The notes under the pieces are model-generated. The model was not told where the DNA came from and did no database searches. It was given only the letters and a program-made list of their open reading frames with translations. A stretch of DNA of 5,869 nt from Rickettsiales bacterium (lineage in GTDB: Bacteria; Pseudomonadota; Alphaproteobacteria; Rs-D84; CACZYB01), in assembly GCA_031276335.1 (NCBI GenBank), contig JAISNH010000063.1:1-5869 (forward strand), given 5' to 3'. The stretch's first letter is position 1. Every line of letters begins with the position of its first letter. A program made the position numbers and the translations under genes. Positions 1 to 5,869 of the stretch are shown piece after piece.

Positions 1-15
1 ATAAAGGAGCATTAT

Positions 16-2097
16 ATGCCGCGCACGACTGAACTGAAAGATTATCGCAACATTGGAATCATGGCCCATATAGACGCGGGCAAGACGACTACGACCGAGC
101 GCATCCTGTATTATACCGGCAAGTCGCACAAAATCGGCGAAGTGCACGACGGCGCCGCCACCATGGACTGGATGGATCAGGAGCAGGAGCGCGGAATAAC
201 GATTACGTCGGCCGCGACCACCGCCTATTGGAAAGACCACCGCATAAACATCATCGACACGCCGGGGCACGTCGACTTCACTATCGAGGTGGAGCGTTCG
301 CTCCGCGTCCTGGACGGCGCCGTAGCCGTCTTTGAATCCGTCTCCGGTGTCCAGCCGCAGTCCGAAACTGTATGGCGCCAGGCGGACAAGTACCGCGTGC
401 CGCGCATATGCTTCATCAACAAGATGGACCGCATCGGAGCGAACTACGACTATGCGGTGAACTCGATTCGCGAAAAGCTGGGCGCGAACGCCGTTTCGAT
501 AACCCTGCCGATCGGCAGCGAAAACGATTTCAAGGGTATAGTCGACCTTATTACAATGAAGGCTATGGTTTGGCACACCGAGGATTTGGGAGCCAGCTTC
601 GACACGCTCGACATACCCGCCGATTTGAAGGCGAAGGCCGAGGATGCCCGCCACAGGATGATCGAGGCCATCGTCGAATTCGACGACAAGGCGATGGAGG
701 ATTACCTGGACGGGAAGGAAATCGACCTCGCGACTATCAAGAAATGCATCCGCAAGGGTACGATTGCGATGAAGATTTTCCCGGTATTCTGCGGCTCCGC
801 GTTCAAGAACAAGGGCGTGCAGTACCTTTTGGACTGCGTCGTCGATTTCCTGCCCTCGCCGCTCGACATACCGCCGGTCAAGGGCATAAACCCGAAAACC
901 GAGAAGGAGGACGACCGTCCCGCCGACGACGCGGCCCCTTTTTCTGCCTTGGCGTTCAAGATTATGAACGACCCGTTCGTGGGTTCGCTTTCGTTCACAA
1001 GGATTTATTCCGGCAGGCTGGAGGCCGGCTCCTACCTCTACAATTCCGTGAAGGACAGGAAGGAGCGCATCGGCCGCATGATACTGATGCACGCGAACAA
1101 TCGCGAAGAAATCAAGGAGGCTTTTGCCGGCGACATCATCGCGCTTGTCGGCCTGAAGGACACCACGACCGGCGACACGCTTTGCGACGAAAACAGGCCG
1201 ATAGTCCTTGAAAAGATGGACTTCCCGGATCCCGTAATCGAGGTCGCGGTGGAGCCGAAGACCAAGGCCGACATTGAGAAGATGGGCATTGCGCTGCAGA
1301 AGCTGGCCATCGAAGACCCTTCGTTCCGCGTCGCCACCGATCAGGAATCCGGGCAGACGATAATCAAGGGCATGGGCGAGCTCCATTTGGACATAATTGT
1401 CGAGCGCATGCGCCGCGAATTCAAGGTGGACGCTACCGTAGGCGCGCCGCAGGTCGCCTACCGCGAAACAATATCAAAATCTTTCACCGAGGACTACACC
1501 CACAAGAAGCAGACCGGCGGTTCAGGCCAGTACGCGAAAATAAAGCTCGTGTTCGAGCCCCTGCCGCCTGGTTCCGGATTCGTGTTCGAAAGCAAGATTG
1601 TCGGCGGCAACGTGCCGAAGGAATACATCCCCGGCGTCGAGAAGGGATTGAACATGGCCAAGGAAACCGGTGTCCTTGCAGGCTATCCCTGCACGGATTT
1701 CAAGGCGACCCTTGTCGACGGCGCGTACCATGACGTCGATTCGTCGGTGCTTGCCTTCGAAATCGCCTCCAGGGCCGCGTTTCGCGAGGGAATTCCGCAG
1801 GCCGGGCCGAAGCTCCTCGAACCTATCATGAAAGTTGAAATTGTAACGCCCGACGAATACATGGGCGATATAATCGGCGACATAAACAGCCGCCGCGGCC
1901 AGGTCGGAAGCATGGAAACCGAGGGCAACGCCCGCGTTGTCACCGCCATGGTGCCCCTGGCGAACATGTTTGGTTATGTCAACACCTTGCGCTCCCAGTC
2001 GCAGGGACGCGCGCAGTATTCGATGGTATTCGACCACTACGCCGACGTGCCCGGCAGCGTGTCCGAGGAGATAAAGGCGAAGGCCGGAACCAAATAA
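16..2097 (+). CDS. fusA: Elongation factor G (translocation GTPase)
   Basis: Cytoplasmic GTPase that drives movement of tRNA and mRNA through the ribosome and, with RRF, splits ribosomes after termination. At 693 residues it is full length for the family. The GTPase motifs are all visible: P-loop AHIDAGKT at 17-24, switch I RGITIT at 59-64 (Thr62), DTPGH at 81-85, NKMD at 135-138 and GSAFK at 260-264. Later domains are intact, including the domain IV tip YHDVDSS that reaches the decoding centre. The ATG start is set by AAAGGAG at 3-9, six bases upstream. A TAA at 2-4 could be the end of an upstream gene (rpsG would be usual), but too little is present to say. The gene ends in TAA. The sequence resembles alphaproteobacterial EF-G most closely. 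ATA (Ile) and AGG (Arg) codons are common despite the high G+C. Identification is near certain; the lineage is inferred. Confidence 0.98.
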   Translation: MPRTTELKDYRNIGIMAHIDAGKTTTTERILYYTGKSHKIGEVHDGAATMDWMDQEQERGITITSAATTAYWKDHRINIIDTPGHVDFTIEVERSLRVLDGAVAVFESVSGVQPQSETVWRQADKYRVPRICFINKMDRIGANYDYAVNSIREKLGANAVSITLPIGSENDFKGIVDLITMKAMVWHTEDLGASFDTLDIPADLKAKAEDARHRMIEAIVEFDDKAMEDYLDGKEIDLATIKKCIRKGTIAMKIFPVFCGSAFKNKGVQYLLDCVVDFLPSPLDIPPVKGINPKTEKEDDRPADDAAPFSALAFKIMNDPFVGSLSFTRIYSGRLEAGSYLYNSVKDRKERIGRMILMHANNREEIKEAFAGDIIALVGLKDTTTGDTLCDENRPIVLEKMDFPDPVIEVAVEPKTKADIEKMGIALQKLAIEDPSFRVATDQESGQTIIKGMGELHLDIIVERMRREFKVDATVGAPQVAYRETISKSFTEDYTHKKQTGGSGQYAKIKLVFEPLPPGSGFVFESKIVGGNVPKEYIPGVEKGLNMAKETGVLAGYPCTDFKATLVDGAYHDVDSSVLAFEIASRAAFREGIPQAGPKLLEPIMKVEIVTPDEYMGDIIGDINSRRGQVGSMETEGNARVVTAMVPLANMFGYVNTLRSQSQGRAQYSMVFDHYADVPGSVSEEIKAKAGTK

Positions 2098-2101
2098 TAC
2101 G

Positions 2102-2151
2102 GGGCGTAAGTGTTCGCCCTGTTGGAAACGCATTGGTAAAAAACGGGCGAA
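2102..2151 (+). promoter_or_regulatory. Two competing hairpins after fusA, possible attenuator or weak terminator
   Basis: Three complementary segments are visible. GGGCG at 2102-2106 can pair with CGCCC at 2115-2119 (8-base loop). Alternatively TTCGCCC at 2113-2119 can pair with GGGCGAA at 2145-2151 (25-base loop). The two pairings share the middle segment, so they exclude each other. The second stem is followed by T-rich sequence (2163-2179) but not by an unbroken T run, so it is a poor match to a classical intrinsic terminator. It could limit readthrough from fusA into rpsJ, act as a switch, or be fortuitous. The pairing is seen in the sequence; any role is inferred. Confidence 0.35.
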
Positions 2152-2165
2152 ACTGTAAATAGTTC

Positions 2166-2194
2166 TTGATTTTCTGTTTGTCCTCGTTTAGTAT
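2166..2194 (+). promoter_or_regulatory. Candidate sigma70-type promoter for the S10 operon
   Basis: TTGATT at 2166-2171 and TAGTAT at 2189-2194 are separated by 17 bases. Each matches four of the six bases of the -35 and -10 consensus. The site lies in an A+T-rich stretch between fusA and rpsJ, and would start transcription near 2201, giving a leader of about 40 bases. A promoter here would let the S10 genes be expressed separately from fusA. The match is moderate, and A+T-rich DNA produces such matches by chance. Confidence 0.4.
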
Positions 2195-2230
2195 CTTGAA
2201 ACACTTTTGTGCTGTTTGAACGTGTTGTTT

Positions 2231-2244
2231 GGAAAGAAAAAATG
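2231..2244 (+). promoter_or_regulatory. Ribosome-binding site and start codon deciding the rpsJ start
   Basis: GGAAAG at 2231-2236 precedes the ATG at 2242 by five bases. The same frame is open back to a GTG at 2209, but that would add [11 protein letters not shown], which S10 proteins lack, and would begin within about 10 bases of the predicted transcription start. The ATG at 2242 gives [15 protein letters not shown], which lines up with the normal S10 N-terminus. Confidence 0.75.
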
Positions 2245-2550
2245 ATAAATTCTAATATAAGAATCCGGCTGAAGGCCTTCGACCACCAGATTTTGGACGA
2301 AGCGGCGCACGAGATCGTGTCGACCGCGAAGCGTACCGGGGCCGATGTCATCGGGCCTGTGCCGCTGCCGACGGGCATTGAAAAATTTACGGTGAACCGC
2401 GGCCCTAATATCGACAAGAAGTCGCGCGAGCAGTTCGAAATCCGCACGCACAAGCGGGTGCTCGACATTATAAATCCGACGCCGCAGACTGTGGACGCTC
2501 TTATGAATCTCAACCTCTCCGTCGGCGTCGACGTGAAAGTTGAACTGTAG
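2242..2550 (+). CDS. rpsJ: 30S ribosomal protein S10 (NusE)
   Basis: S10 is a 30S head protein. As NusE it also partners NusB/NusG in transcription antitermination and transcription-translation coupling. The 102-residue product has the family's usual length. Recognisable segments are [17 protein letters not shown] near the N-terminus, the [14 protein letters not shown] stretch, the conserved block [14 protein letters not shown] in the extended loop region, and the C-terminal [20 protein letters not shown]. Two positions in [10 protein letters not shown] differ from the more usual FTVLRSPHID; I would treat this as lineage variation. The gene opens the S10 cluster, as usual, and ends in TAG. 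That TAG overlaps the rplC ribosome-binding site, so translation of the two is probably coupled. The rplC reading frame is the same as this one, separated only by this stop. Confidence 0.97.
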   Translation: MINSNIRIRLKAFDHQILDEAAHEIVSTAKRTGADVIGPVPLPTGIEKFTVNRGPNIDKKSREQFEIRTHKRVLDIINPTPQTVDALMNLNLSVGVDVKVEL

Positions 2551-2562
2551 GTGGTAATTATG
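2549..2562 (+). promoter_or_regulatory. Ribosome-binding site and start codon deciding the rplC start
   Basis: AGGTGG at 2549-2554 overlaps the rpsJ stop and lies five bases before the ATG at 2560. A GTG at 2551 is in frame but falls inside this motif, and would prepend MVI to a protein that family members begin with MRTGLIA. The ATG is therefore preferred. Confidence 0.75.
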
Positions 2563-3369
2563 AGAACTGGCTTGATAGCGTATAAGATGGGTATGACCCG
2601 CGTGTTTGACGGGAACAACCGGCATGTCCCCGTGACCGTCCTGAAGATCGACGGCGTGAAGGTCGTCGACGTCAAGACCTCCGCCCGCGACGGCTATGTC
2701 GCCGTCCAGCTCGGCGCCGGCGTGGCGAAGGAGAATAAGCTTTCTAAGCCGGTGCGGGGGCACGTGAAAAAGGCCGGTTTCAGCCCGAAGGTCATCCACG
2801 AATTCCGCGTTTCCGACGACTGTGTCTTGAATGTGGGCGACGAAATCCTACCCTCGCATTTCGTGAAGGGGCAGTTCGTGGACATCAGCGGCCGCACGAT
2901 TGGAAAAGGCTTCCAGGGCGGCATGAAGCGCTGGAATTTTCGCGGCTTGGAGGCCTCCCATGGCGTGTCCGTGTCGCACCGCTCGCTGGGCGGCACCGGC
3001 CAGCGCCAGGATCCGGGCAAGGTGTTCAAGGGCAAGAAAATGCCCGGCCACATGGGAGATGCCAATATAACCGTTCAGAATTTGATTGTGGTCGAAACCG
3101 ACGATGAAAACGGATACATCCTAGTGAAGGGTGCGGTTCCTGGAGCGAAGGGTTCGGTCGTATTCGTGCATGACGCGGTGAAGCGCGCCCTTCCGGGGGA
3201 AGCTCCCGTGCCCGCGGCGGTAAAGCCCGCTGGGTCGAAGTCGGAAGAGCTTCCGGTCAAGGACGCGAAGGCCGGGGATTCCCCTGCCGAAAAAAAGGAA
3301 GTTCCGGAAGGAGCCGAGCCGGAAAATGTAAATCCCACGCCCGATGTTATGGATGTGGTAAAGGAGTAG
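2560..3369 (+). CDS. rplC: 50S ribosomal protein L3, with long C-terminal tail
   Basis: L3 binds 23S rRNA early in 50S assembly and sends a loop toward the peptidyl transferase centre. The product is 269 residues from the ATG. The core is typical: [16 protein letters not shown] at the N-terminus, [21 protein letters not shown] around residues 122-142, then [23 protein letters not shown]. Gln148 occupies the position of the glutamine that PrmB methylates in E. coli L3. The globular part ends near residue 209. The remaining ~60 residues are rich in Pro, Ala, Lys and Glu, look disordered, and are longer than the short tails I know from alphaproteobacterial L3. The gene ends in TAG. GGAG at 3363-3366, just before that stop, serves the following small gene, not rplD as would be expected. 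Confidence 0.97.
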   Translation: MRTGLIAYKMGMTRVFDGNNRHVPVTVLKIDGVKVVDVKTSARDGYVAVQLGAGVAKENKLSKPVRGHVKKAGFSPKVIHEFRVSDDCVLNVGDEILPSHFVKGQFVDISGRTIGKGFQGGMKRWNFRGLEASHGVSVSHRSLGGTGQRQDPGKVFKGKKMPGHMGDANITVQNLIVVETDDENGYILVKGAVPGAKGSVVFVHDAVKRALPGEAPVPAAVKPAGSKSEELPVKDAKAGDSPAEKKEVPEGAEPENVNPTPDVMDVVKE

Positions 3370-3373
3370 CGAG

Positions 3374-3619
3374 ATGATTCGTACTATAAGGGTCGTTAAC
3401 GAGGTCGCTCCGGGTTGCAGGCAGGAAGTAGCTCATTTGGAGATGTCTTTCCTTTCTTCAGCGGGCGGGTCGTCCGTGCTGCGTAATGTAGATAAATCTT
3501 TGCAGGTTATTTTCGACTATAAGAAGAATAAAAATGACAGGAAAGACGATTTGATTGTAAGTGCTGGCGCATTCGATGATTTTGTCGCCCGGATAAAAAA
3601 AGAAAACGTGAAAGAGTAA
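3374..3619 (+). CDS. Unrecognised 81-residue protein inserted between rplC and rplD
   Basis: I do not recognise this protein. It is small, soluble-looking and mildly basic (about +2), with no signal peptide, membrane segment or cysteine motif. The N-terminal half alternates in a way that suggests beta strands (MIRTIRVVNEVAPG; QEVAHLEMSFLSS; KSLQVIFDYKK). A Gly/Ser turn SSAGGSS lies near residue 30, a charged stretch KKNKNDRKDD near 50-59, and a probable C-terminal helix FDDFVARIKKENVKE. The case for a real gene is context: GGAG at 3363-3366 lies seven bases before the ATG, only four bases separate it from the rplC stop, and the next gene starts two bases after its TAA. Its G+C content and codon use (AAA, AAT, TTG, GTA, TCT) differ from its neighbours. 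It could be a lineage-specific ribosome-associated or regulatory protein, or an acquired passenger; the sequence does not decide. Confidence 0.72.
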   Translation: MIRTIRVVNEVAPGCRQEVAHLEMSFLSSAGGSSVLRNVDKSLQVIFDYKKNKNDRKDDLIVSAGAFDDFVARIKKENVKE

Positions 3620-3621
3620 AA

Positions 3622-3804
3622 ATGTCGCAGGGCACATATAACAGAGGTTTGGTTGTGGGAAAGAAAAGAATAGGTTCGGTAGTCGTGTTGGTGAATATAC
3701 AAGACGACGGGTACGAGAGGAAATTCCTCGAAACTGAAAAAAGTTTTGAGCGGACGGTTGAATGGGATAAGCTTTTAAGGTTTTTGGGCAAGATCAAGGA
3801 GTAG
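3622..3804 (+). CDS. Unrecognised 60-residue protein immediately upstream of rplD
   Basis: I do not recognise this protein. It is basic (about +3 by count), with no membrane segment or signal peptide. A glycine-punctuated, strand-like first half (RGLVVGKKRIGSVVVLVNIQ, residues 8-27) is followed by a charged stretch and a probable amphipathic C-terminal helix (FERTVEWDKLLRFLGKIKE). The start is set by an ATG two bases after the preceding gene's stop, with only a weak AAAGAG at 3611-3616, so coupling to the 81-residue gene is likely. Its last codons and TAG stop carry the AAGGAG (3796-3801) that serves rplD. Its frame is the same as rplD's, separated by TAG and one codon. Codon use (AGG, AGA, ATA, TTG, AAA) is unlike the ribosomal genes. 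Both small proteins end in a similar basic helix ending in Lys-Glu, which may be coincidence. Confidence 0.68.
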   Translation: MSQGTYNRGLVVGKKRIGSVVVLVNIQDDGYERKFLETEKSFERTVEWDKLLRFLGKIKE

Positions 3805-3807
3805 GGA

Positions 3808-4431
3808 ATGAAGTTTGAAGTTTTGACATTGGATAGGAAACCCGCAGGCAGCATCGATCTGCCGAAGGGTATTTTCGAGGTTGCCCCGCGTTCGGATATT
3901 CTTGCCCGCACGGTGAACTGGCAGCTGGCGAAGCGCCGCGCCGGCACGCATTCCACGAAAACCATTTCGGAAATCAGCGGCACGACCAAGAAGCCGTTCG
4001 CCCAGAAGGGCACCGGCCGCGCGCGCCAGGGTTCGCTGCGTTCCCCCCAGATGCGCGGCGGCGCGGCCATGTTCGGCCCGACCCCGCGCGACCACGGCTT
4101 CGACCTGCCGAAGAAGATTCGCGCGCTCGCCCTTAAAATGGCGCTCTCCGCAAAGGTTGCGGCGAAGAAGCTCGTGGTGCTCGACACCGAAAAGGTGGCC
4201 GGGCCGAAGACGAAGGATTTGAAATCGAAGTTGGATGCGTTCGGCTTCGGAAAGGTCTTGTTCGTAGGCGGCGCCGAGCTGGACAGGAACTTCATGCTCG
4301 CGCTCGGCAACATCGCGGACGCGGACGCGCTCCCGGCGATAGGCGCGAACGTGTACGACATATTGAATCACGAAACCCTGGTGCTGACCAAGGATGCGGT
4401 TGGCGCCCTAATGAAAAGATTAGAGGCATAA
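3808..4431 (+). CDS. rplD: 50S ribosomal protein L4
   Basis: L4 is an early 50S assembly protein whose extended loop lines the peptide exit tunnel. In E. coli it also represses the S10 operon by binding its leader; whether that happens here cannot be read from the sequence. The 207-residue length is normal. The N-terminal region ends in DILARTVNWQLAKRRAGTHSTKT. The tunnel loop follows at about residues 66-98, with QKGTGRARQGSLRSPQMRGGAAMFGP and then PRDHGFDLPKKIRALALKMALS. The C-terminal globular part ends with a normal NVYDILNHETLVLTKDAVGAL. AAGGAG at 3796-3801 sits six bases before the ATG and overlaps the end of the preceding small gene. The gene ends in TAA, one base before the rplW start. 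Its normal upstream neighbour rplC is displaced by two small genes. Confidence 0.97.
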   Translation: MKFEVLTLDRKPAGSIDLPKGIFEVAPRSDILARTVNWQLAKRRAGTHSTKTISEISGTTKKPFAQKGTGRARQGSLRSPQMRGGAAMFGPTPRDHGFDLPKKIRALALKMALSAKVAAKKLVVLDTEKVAGPKTKDLKSKLDAFGFGKVLFVGGAELDRNFMLALGNIADADALPAIGANVYDILNHETLVLTKDAVGALMKRLEA

Positions 4432-4432
4432 C

Positions 4433-4774
4433 ATGGTGGAAGCGGAAACGAAAGTAGCGAAGGCGAAAAAGGAAATAAGGCTGACCGAACGGATGTACGA
4501 CATCCTGGAGCGCCCTTATATAACGGAAAAGACCAGCCGCGCCTCCGAGCAGGGCAAGGTGGTGTTCAAAATCGCGCCCGGCGCGACCAAGTCCGACGTG
4601 AAGAACGCGGTCGAGAAGATTTACAACGTGAAGGTAAAGTCGGTCAATATCGCCATGAAGCCCGGTAAAGTAAAGCGCTTCAAGGGAGTAAAGGGCGAAA
4701 CCAGCGCGGTGAAAAAGGCCTACGTGACGCTCGCCGACGGGGCCAGCATCGACATAATGGCCGGCGTGAAATAA
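4433..4774 (+). CDS. rplW: 50S ribosomal protein L23
   Basis: L23 sits at the polypeptide exit and is the docking site for trigger factor and SRP. The product is 113 residues, somewhat longer than the usual ~100 because of a charged N-terminal leader (residues 1-16). The family core starts at LTERMYDILERPYITEKTS (17-35), continues through GATKSDVKNAVEKIYNVKVKSVN, and ends with the signature KKAYVTL at 94-100. The segment before the signature reads GETSA (88-92), where most L23 proteins have a basic GRRSD-like sequence, so local rRNA contacts may differ. AGAGG at 4422-4426 lies six bases before the ATG, inside the end of rplD, so translation is probably coupled. The gene ends in TAA. Confidence 0.96.
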   Translation: MVEAETKVAKAKKEIRLTERMYDILERPYITEKTSRASEQGKVVFKIAPGATKSDVKNAVEKIYNVKVKSVNIAMKPGKVKRFKGVKGETSAVKKAYVTLADGASIDIMAGVK

Positions 4775-4795
4775 GGCATAGCAGAGGATAATGAA

Positions 4796-5629
4796 ATGGC
4801 TTTGAAAGAATTTAATCCGACGACCCCGTCCCAGCGCCAGCTGACGCTCGTCGACCGCTCCGAGCTTTACAAGGGAAAGCCGGTGAAGAAGCTTACCGTG
4901 GGCAAGCGCAAGACCGGAGGCAGGAACAATTTCGGCCACGAAACGAACCGCAACATCGGCGGCGGGGCGAAGCGGCGCTATCGCCTGGTCGATTTCAAAA
5001 GGCAGAAGCGCGACATGTTCGCGACCGTCGAACATATCGAATACGATCCGAATCGCACGGCTTTCATCGCCCTCATAAAATACGAAGACGGCACGCTTTC
5101 CTATATACTGGCGCCGCAGCGCTTAGCCGTCGGGGCGAAGGTCGTGGCCGGCGAGAATGTGGACATACAGCCGGGCAACGCGCTTCCCTTGAAAAGCATC
5201 CCCATGGGAACCATAATCCACAACATAGAATTGAAGCCGGGCAAGGGCGGGCAGATTGCGCGCTCCGCCGGCTGCTACGCCTCGCTTGCCGGCAAGGACG
5301 CGGGGTTTGCGCAGATAAAGCTGAATTCGGGCGAGCTCCGCCTGGTCGATTCCCGCTGTTATGCCTCGATTGGCGCGATTTCGAACCCGGACCAGAGGAA
5401 TGTCAACCTTGGCAAGGCCGGCAGGTCCAACTGGCTTGGCCGCCGCCCGCATGTACGCGGAACCGCCATGAATCCGGTCGATCATCCGCATGGAGGCGGC
5501 GAGGGACGCACCTTCGGAAAGCACCCGGTCAGCCCGACCGGACAGCCGGCGAAGGGATATAGGACAAGAACCAACAAGTTCACCGACAGGTTTATTTTGA
5601 GAAGCCGGCATTTGAATAAGAAGAAATAA
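4796..5629 (+). CDS. rplB: 50S ribosomal protein L2
   Basis: L2 is needed for subunit association and peptidyl transferase activity. At 277 residues it is the normal length. It starts [22 protein letters not shown], carries [16 protein letters not shown] and [13 protein letters not shown] in the OB-fold part, then [16 protein letters not shown]. It ends with the highly conserved [14 protein letters not shown] (His230 corresponds to E. coli His229, implicated in activity). An N-terminal block usually reading GRITxRxxGGGHKR is here [14 protein letters not shown], so Ala58 replaces a nearly invariant His. The ATG at 4796 is preceded by AGAGGA at 4783-4788. An ATG at 4791 is out of frame and stops after four codons. 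The 21-bp gap from rplW is the widest between genes downstream of rpsJ. The gene ends in TAA. Confidence 0.98.
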   Translation: MALKEFNPTTPSQRQLTLVDRSELYKGKPVKKLTVGKRKTGGRNNFGHETNRNIGGGAKRRYRLVDFKRQKRDMFATVEHIEYDPNRTAFIALIKYEDGTLSYILAPQRLAVGAKVVAGENVDIQPGNALPLKSIPMGTIIHNIELKPGKGGQIARSAGCYASLAGKDAGFAQIKLNSGELRLVDSRCYASIGAISNPDQRNVNLGKAGRSNWLGRRPHVRGTAMNPVDHPHGGGEGRTFGKHPVSPTGQPAKGYRTRTNKFTDRFILRSRHLNKKK

Positions 5630-5638
5630 GGAGCGTTT

Positions 5639-5851
5639 ATGACGAGATCTGTTTGGAAAGGCCCGTACATCCATCCCTCTCTTTTGAAGAAGGTGGAGCT
5701 GGCCAACGAGAAAAACGACAGGAAGCCGATAAAGACCTGGAGCCGCGCCTCCACTATACTGCCGACGATGGTCGAGCTTACCTTCGCGGTGCACAACGGC
5801 AACAAGTTCATTCCCGTCCTTGTATCCGAGGAAATGATAGGCCACAAATAG
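5639..5851 (+). CDS. rpsS: 30S ribosomal protein S19, interrupted by an in-frame TAG
   Basis: S19 is a 30S head protein that pairs with S13 near the A site. The first 70 residues are convincing: [20 protein letters not shown], then [38 protein letters not shown]. Family members are about 92 residues and continue from GHK with L/F-GEF-xx-TR. Here the codon after GHK is TAG (5849-5851), and the next six codons read GEFALT, which is the expected continuation. The stop therefore replaces one codon inside the family signature. TTG (Leu) to TAG is a single base change. The start is supported by AAGGAG at 5628-5633, which overlaps the rplB stop. Position after rplB is the normal S10 order. Whether the gene is broken, read through, or carries a sequence error cannot be settled here, since the window ends 18 bases later. 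Confidence 0.9.
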   Translation: MTRSVWKGPYIHPSLLKKVELANEKNDRKPIKTWSRASTILPTMVELTFAVHNGNKFIPVLVSEEMIGHK

Positions 5852-5869
5852 GGCGAATTCGCGCTTACC
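5849..5869 (+). other. S19-coding sequence continuing past the in-frame TAG to the window edge
   Basis: TAG is followed in frame by codons for Gly, Glu, Phe, Ala, Leu and Thr. This matches the S19 C-terminal signature, where betaproteobacterial versions read GEFALTR and E. coli reads GEFAPTR. No frameshift is needed. Retention of the sequence after the stop argues against old decay of the tail. Confidence 0.8.

Noticed and set aside
372..1211. 279-codon open frame on + strand overlapping fusA
   Set aside because: It lies wholly inside fusA in another frame, its product is Arg/Gly/His-rich with no recognisable domain, and G+C-rich third positions explain the openness.
1522..2133. 203-codon open frame on - strand over the end of fusA
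   Set aside because: Antisense shadow of a confidently identified gene, with no ribosome-binding site or family resemblance.
2110..2139. Nine-codon GTG-started leader peptide (VFALLETHW) within the competing hairpins
   Set aside because: No convincing ribosome-binding site and no run of a regulatory amino acid; a frame this short occurs readily by chance.
2196..2224. Second promoter-like -35 (TTGAAA at 2196-2201)
   Set aside because: No acceptable -10 at 16-18 bases downstream.
2209..2241. GTG-initiated N-terminal extension of S10 ([11 protein letters not shown])
   Set aside because: S10 family members start at the equivalent of 2242, and the GTG lies almost at the predicted transcription start.
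3507..4361. 284-codon open frame on - strand over the two small genes and rplD
   Set aside because: Considered as an alternative to the two small + strand genes. It runs through rplD antisense, its product is a Ser/Phe-rich shadow, and only the + strand frames have matching start signals and tight operon spacing.
4292..5035. 247-codon open frame on - strand across rplD, rplW and rplB
   Set aside because: It spans three conserved sense genes antisense and has a composition typical of a codon-bias shadow.
5639..5869. Frameshift as the explanation for the early rpsS stop
   Set aside because: The S19 sequence continues in the same frame after TAG, so a substitution or readthrough fits and a frameshift does not.

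Overview
This window is the junction of the bacterial str and S10 ribosomal-protein operons, read entirely on the + strand. EF-G, S10, L3, L4, L23 and L2 all read like alphaproteobacterial versions (for example L3 beginning [17 protein letters not shown]10 with [15 protein letters not shown]2 beginning [16 protein letters not shown]). I therefore infer an alphaproteobacterium or a close relative, probably from a lineage that is not well sampled. The conserved genes are mostly G+C rich (68-80% in lines I counted by hand), yet EF-G uses the ATA isoleucine codon freely.

Layout: fusA (16-2097) is followed by a 144-bp gap. The gap holds two mutually exclusive hairpins, a candidate sigma70-type promoter and the rpsJ leader. 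The tuf gene that often sits between fusA and rpsJ is absent. After the gap come rpsJ (S10), rplC (L3), two small unrecognised genes (81 and 60 codons), rplD (L4), rplW (L23), rplB (L2) and the start of rpsS (S19). From rpsJ onward the genes are separated by at most 21 bp. Most have a clear Shine-Dalgarno motif in or just after the preceding stop, so this looks like one translationally coupled transcript.

Two things are unusual. First, two A+T-richer small genes (3374-3619 and 3622-3804) sit between rplC and rplD, which are normally adjacent. Their spacing and ribosome-binding sites suggest they are real and co-translated with the ribosomal proteins, but I recognise neither. Second, rpsS meets an in-frame TAG at 5849-5851 after only 70 codons, inside the most conserved part of S19. 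The next six codons (GEFALT) continue the S19 sequence as if the TAG stood for one amino acid, usually Leu or Phe. Because rpsJ, rplC and the second small gene also end in TAG, wholesale reassignment of TAG is hard to support. The options are a sequence error, a real truncation, or site-specific readthrough.

Together the recognised genes encode the elongation translocase and core parts of both ribosomal subunits. No mobile element, CRISPR array, tRNA or rRNA was seen.
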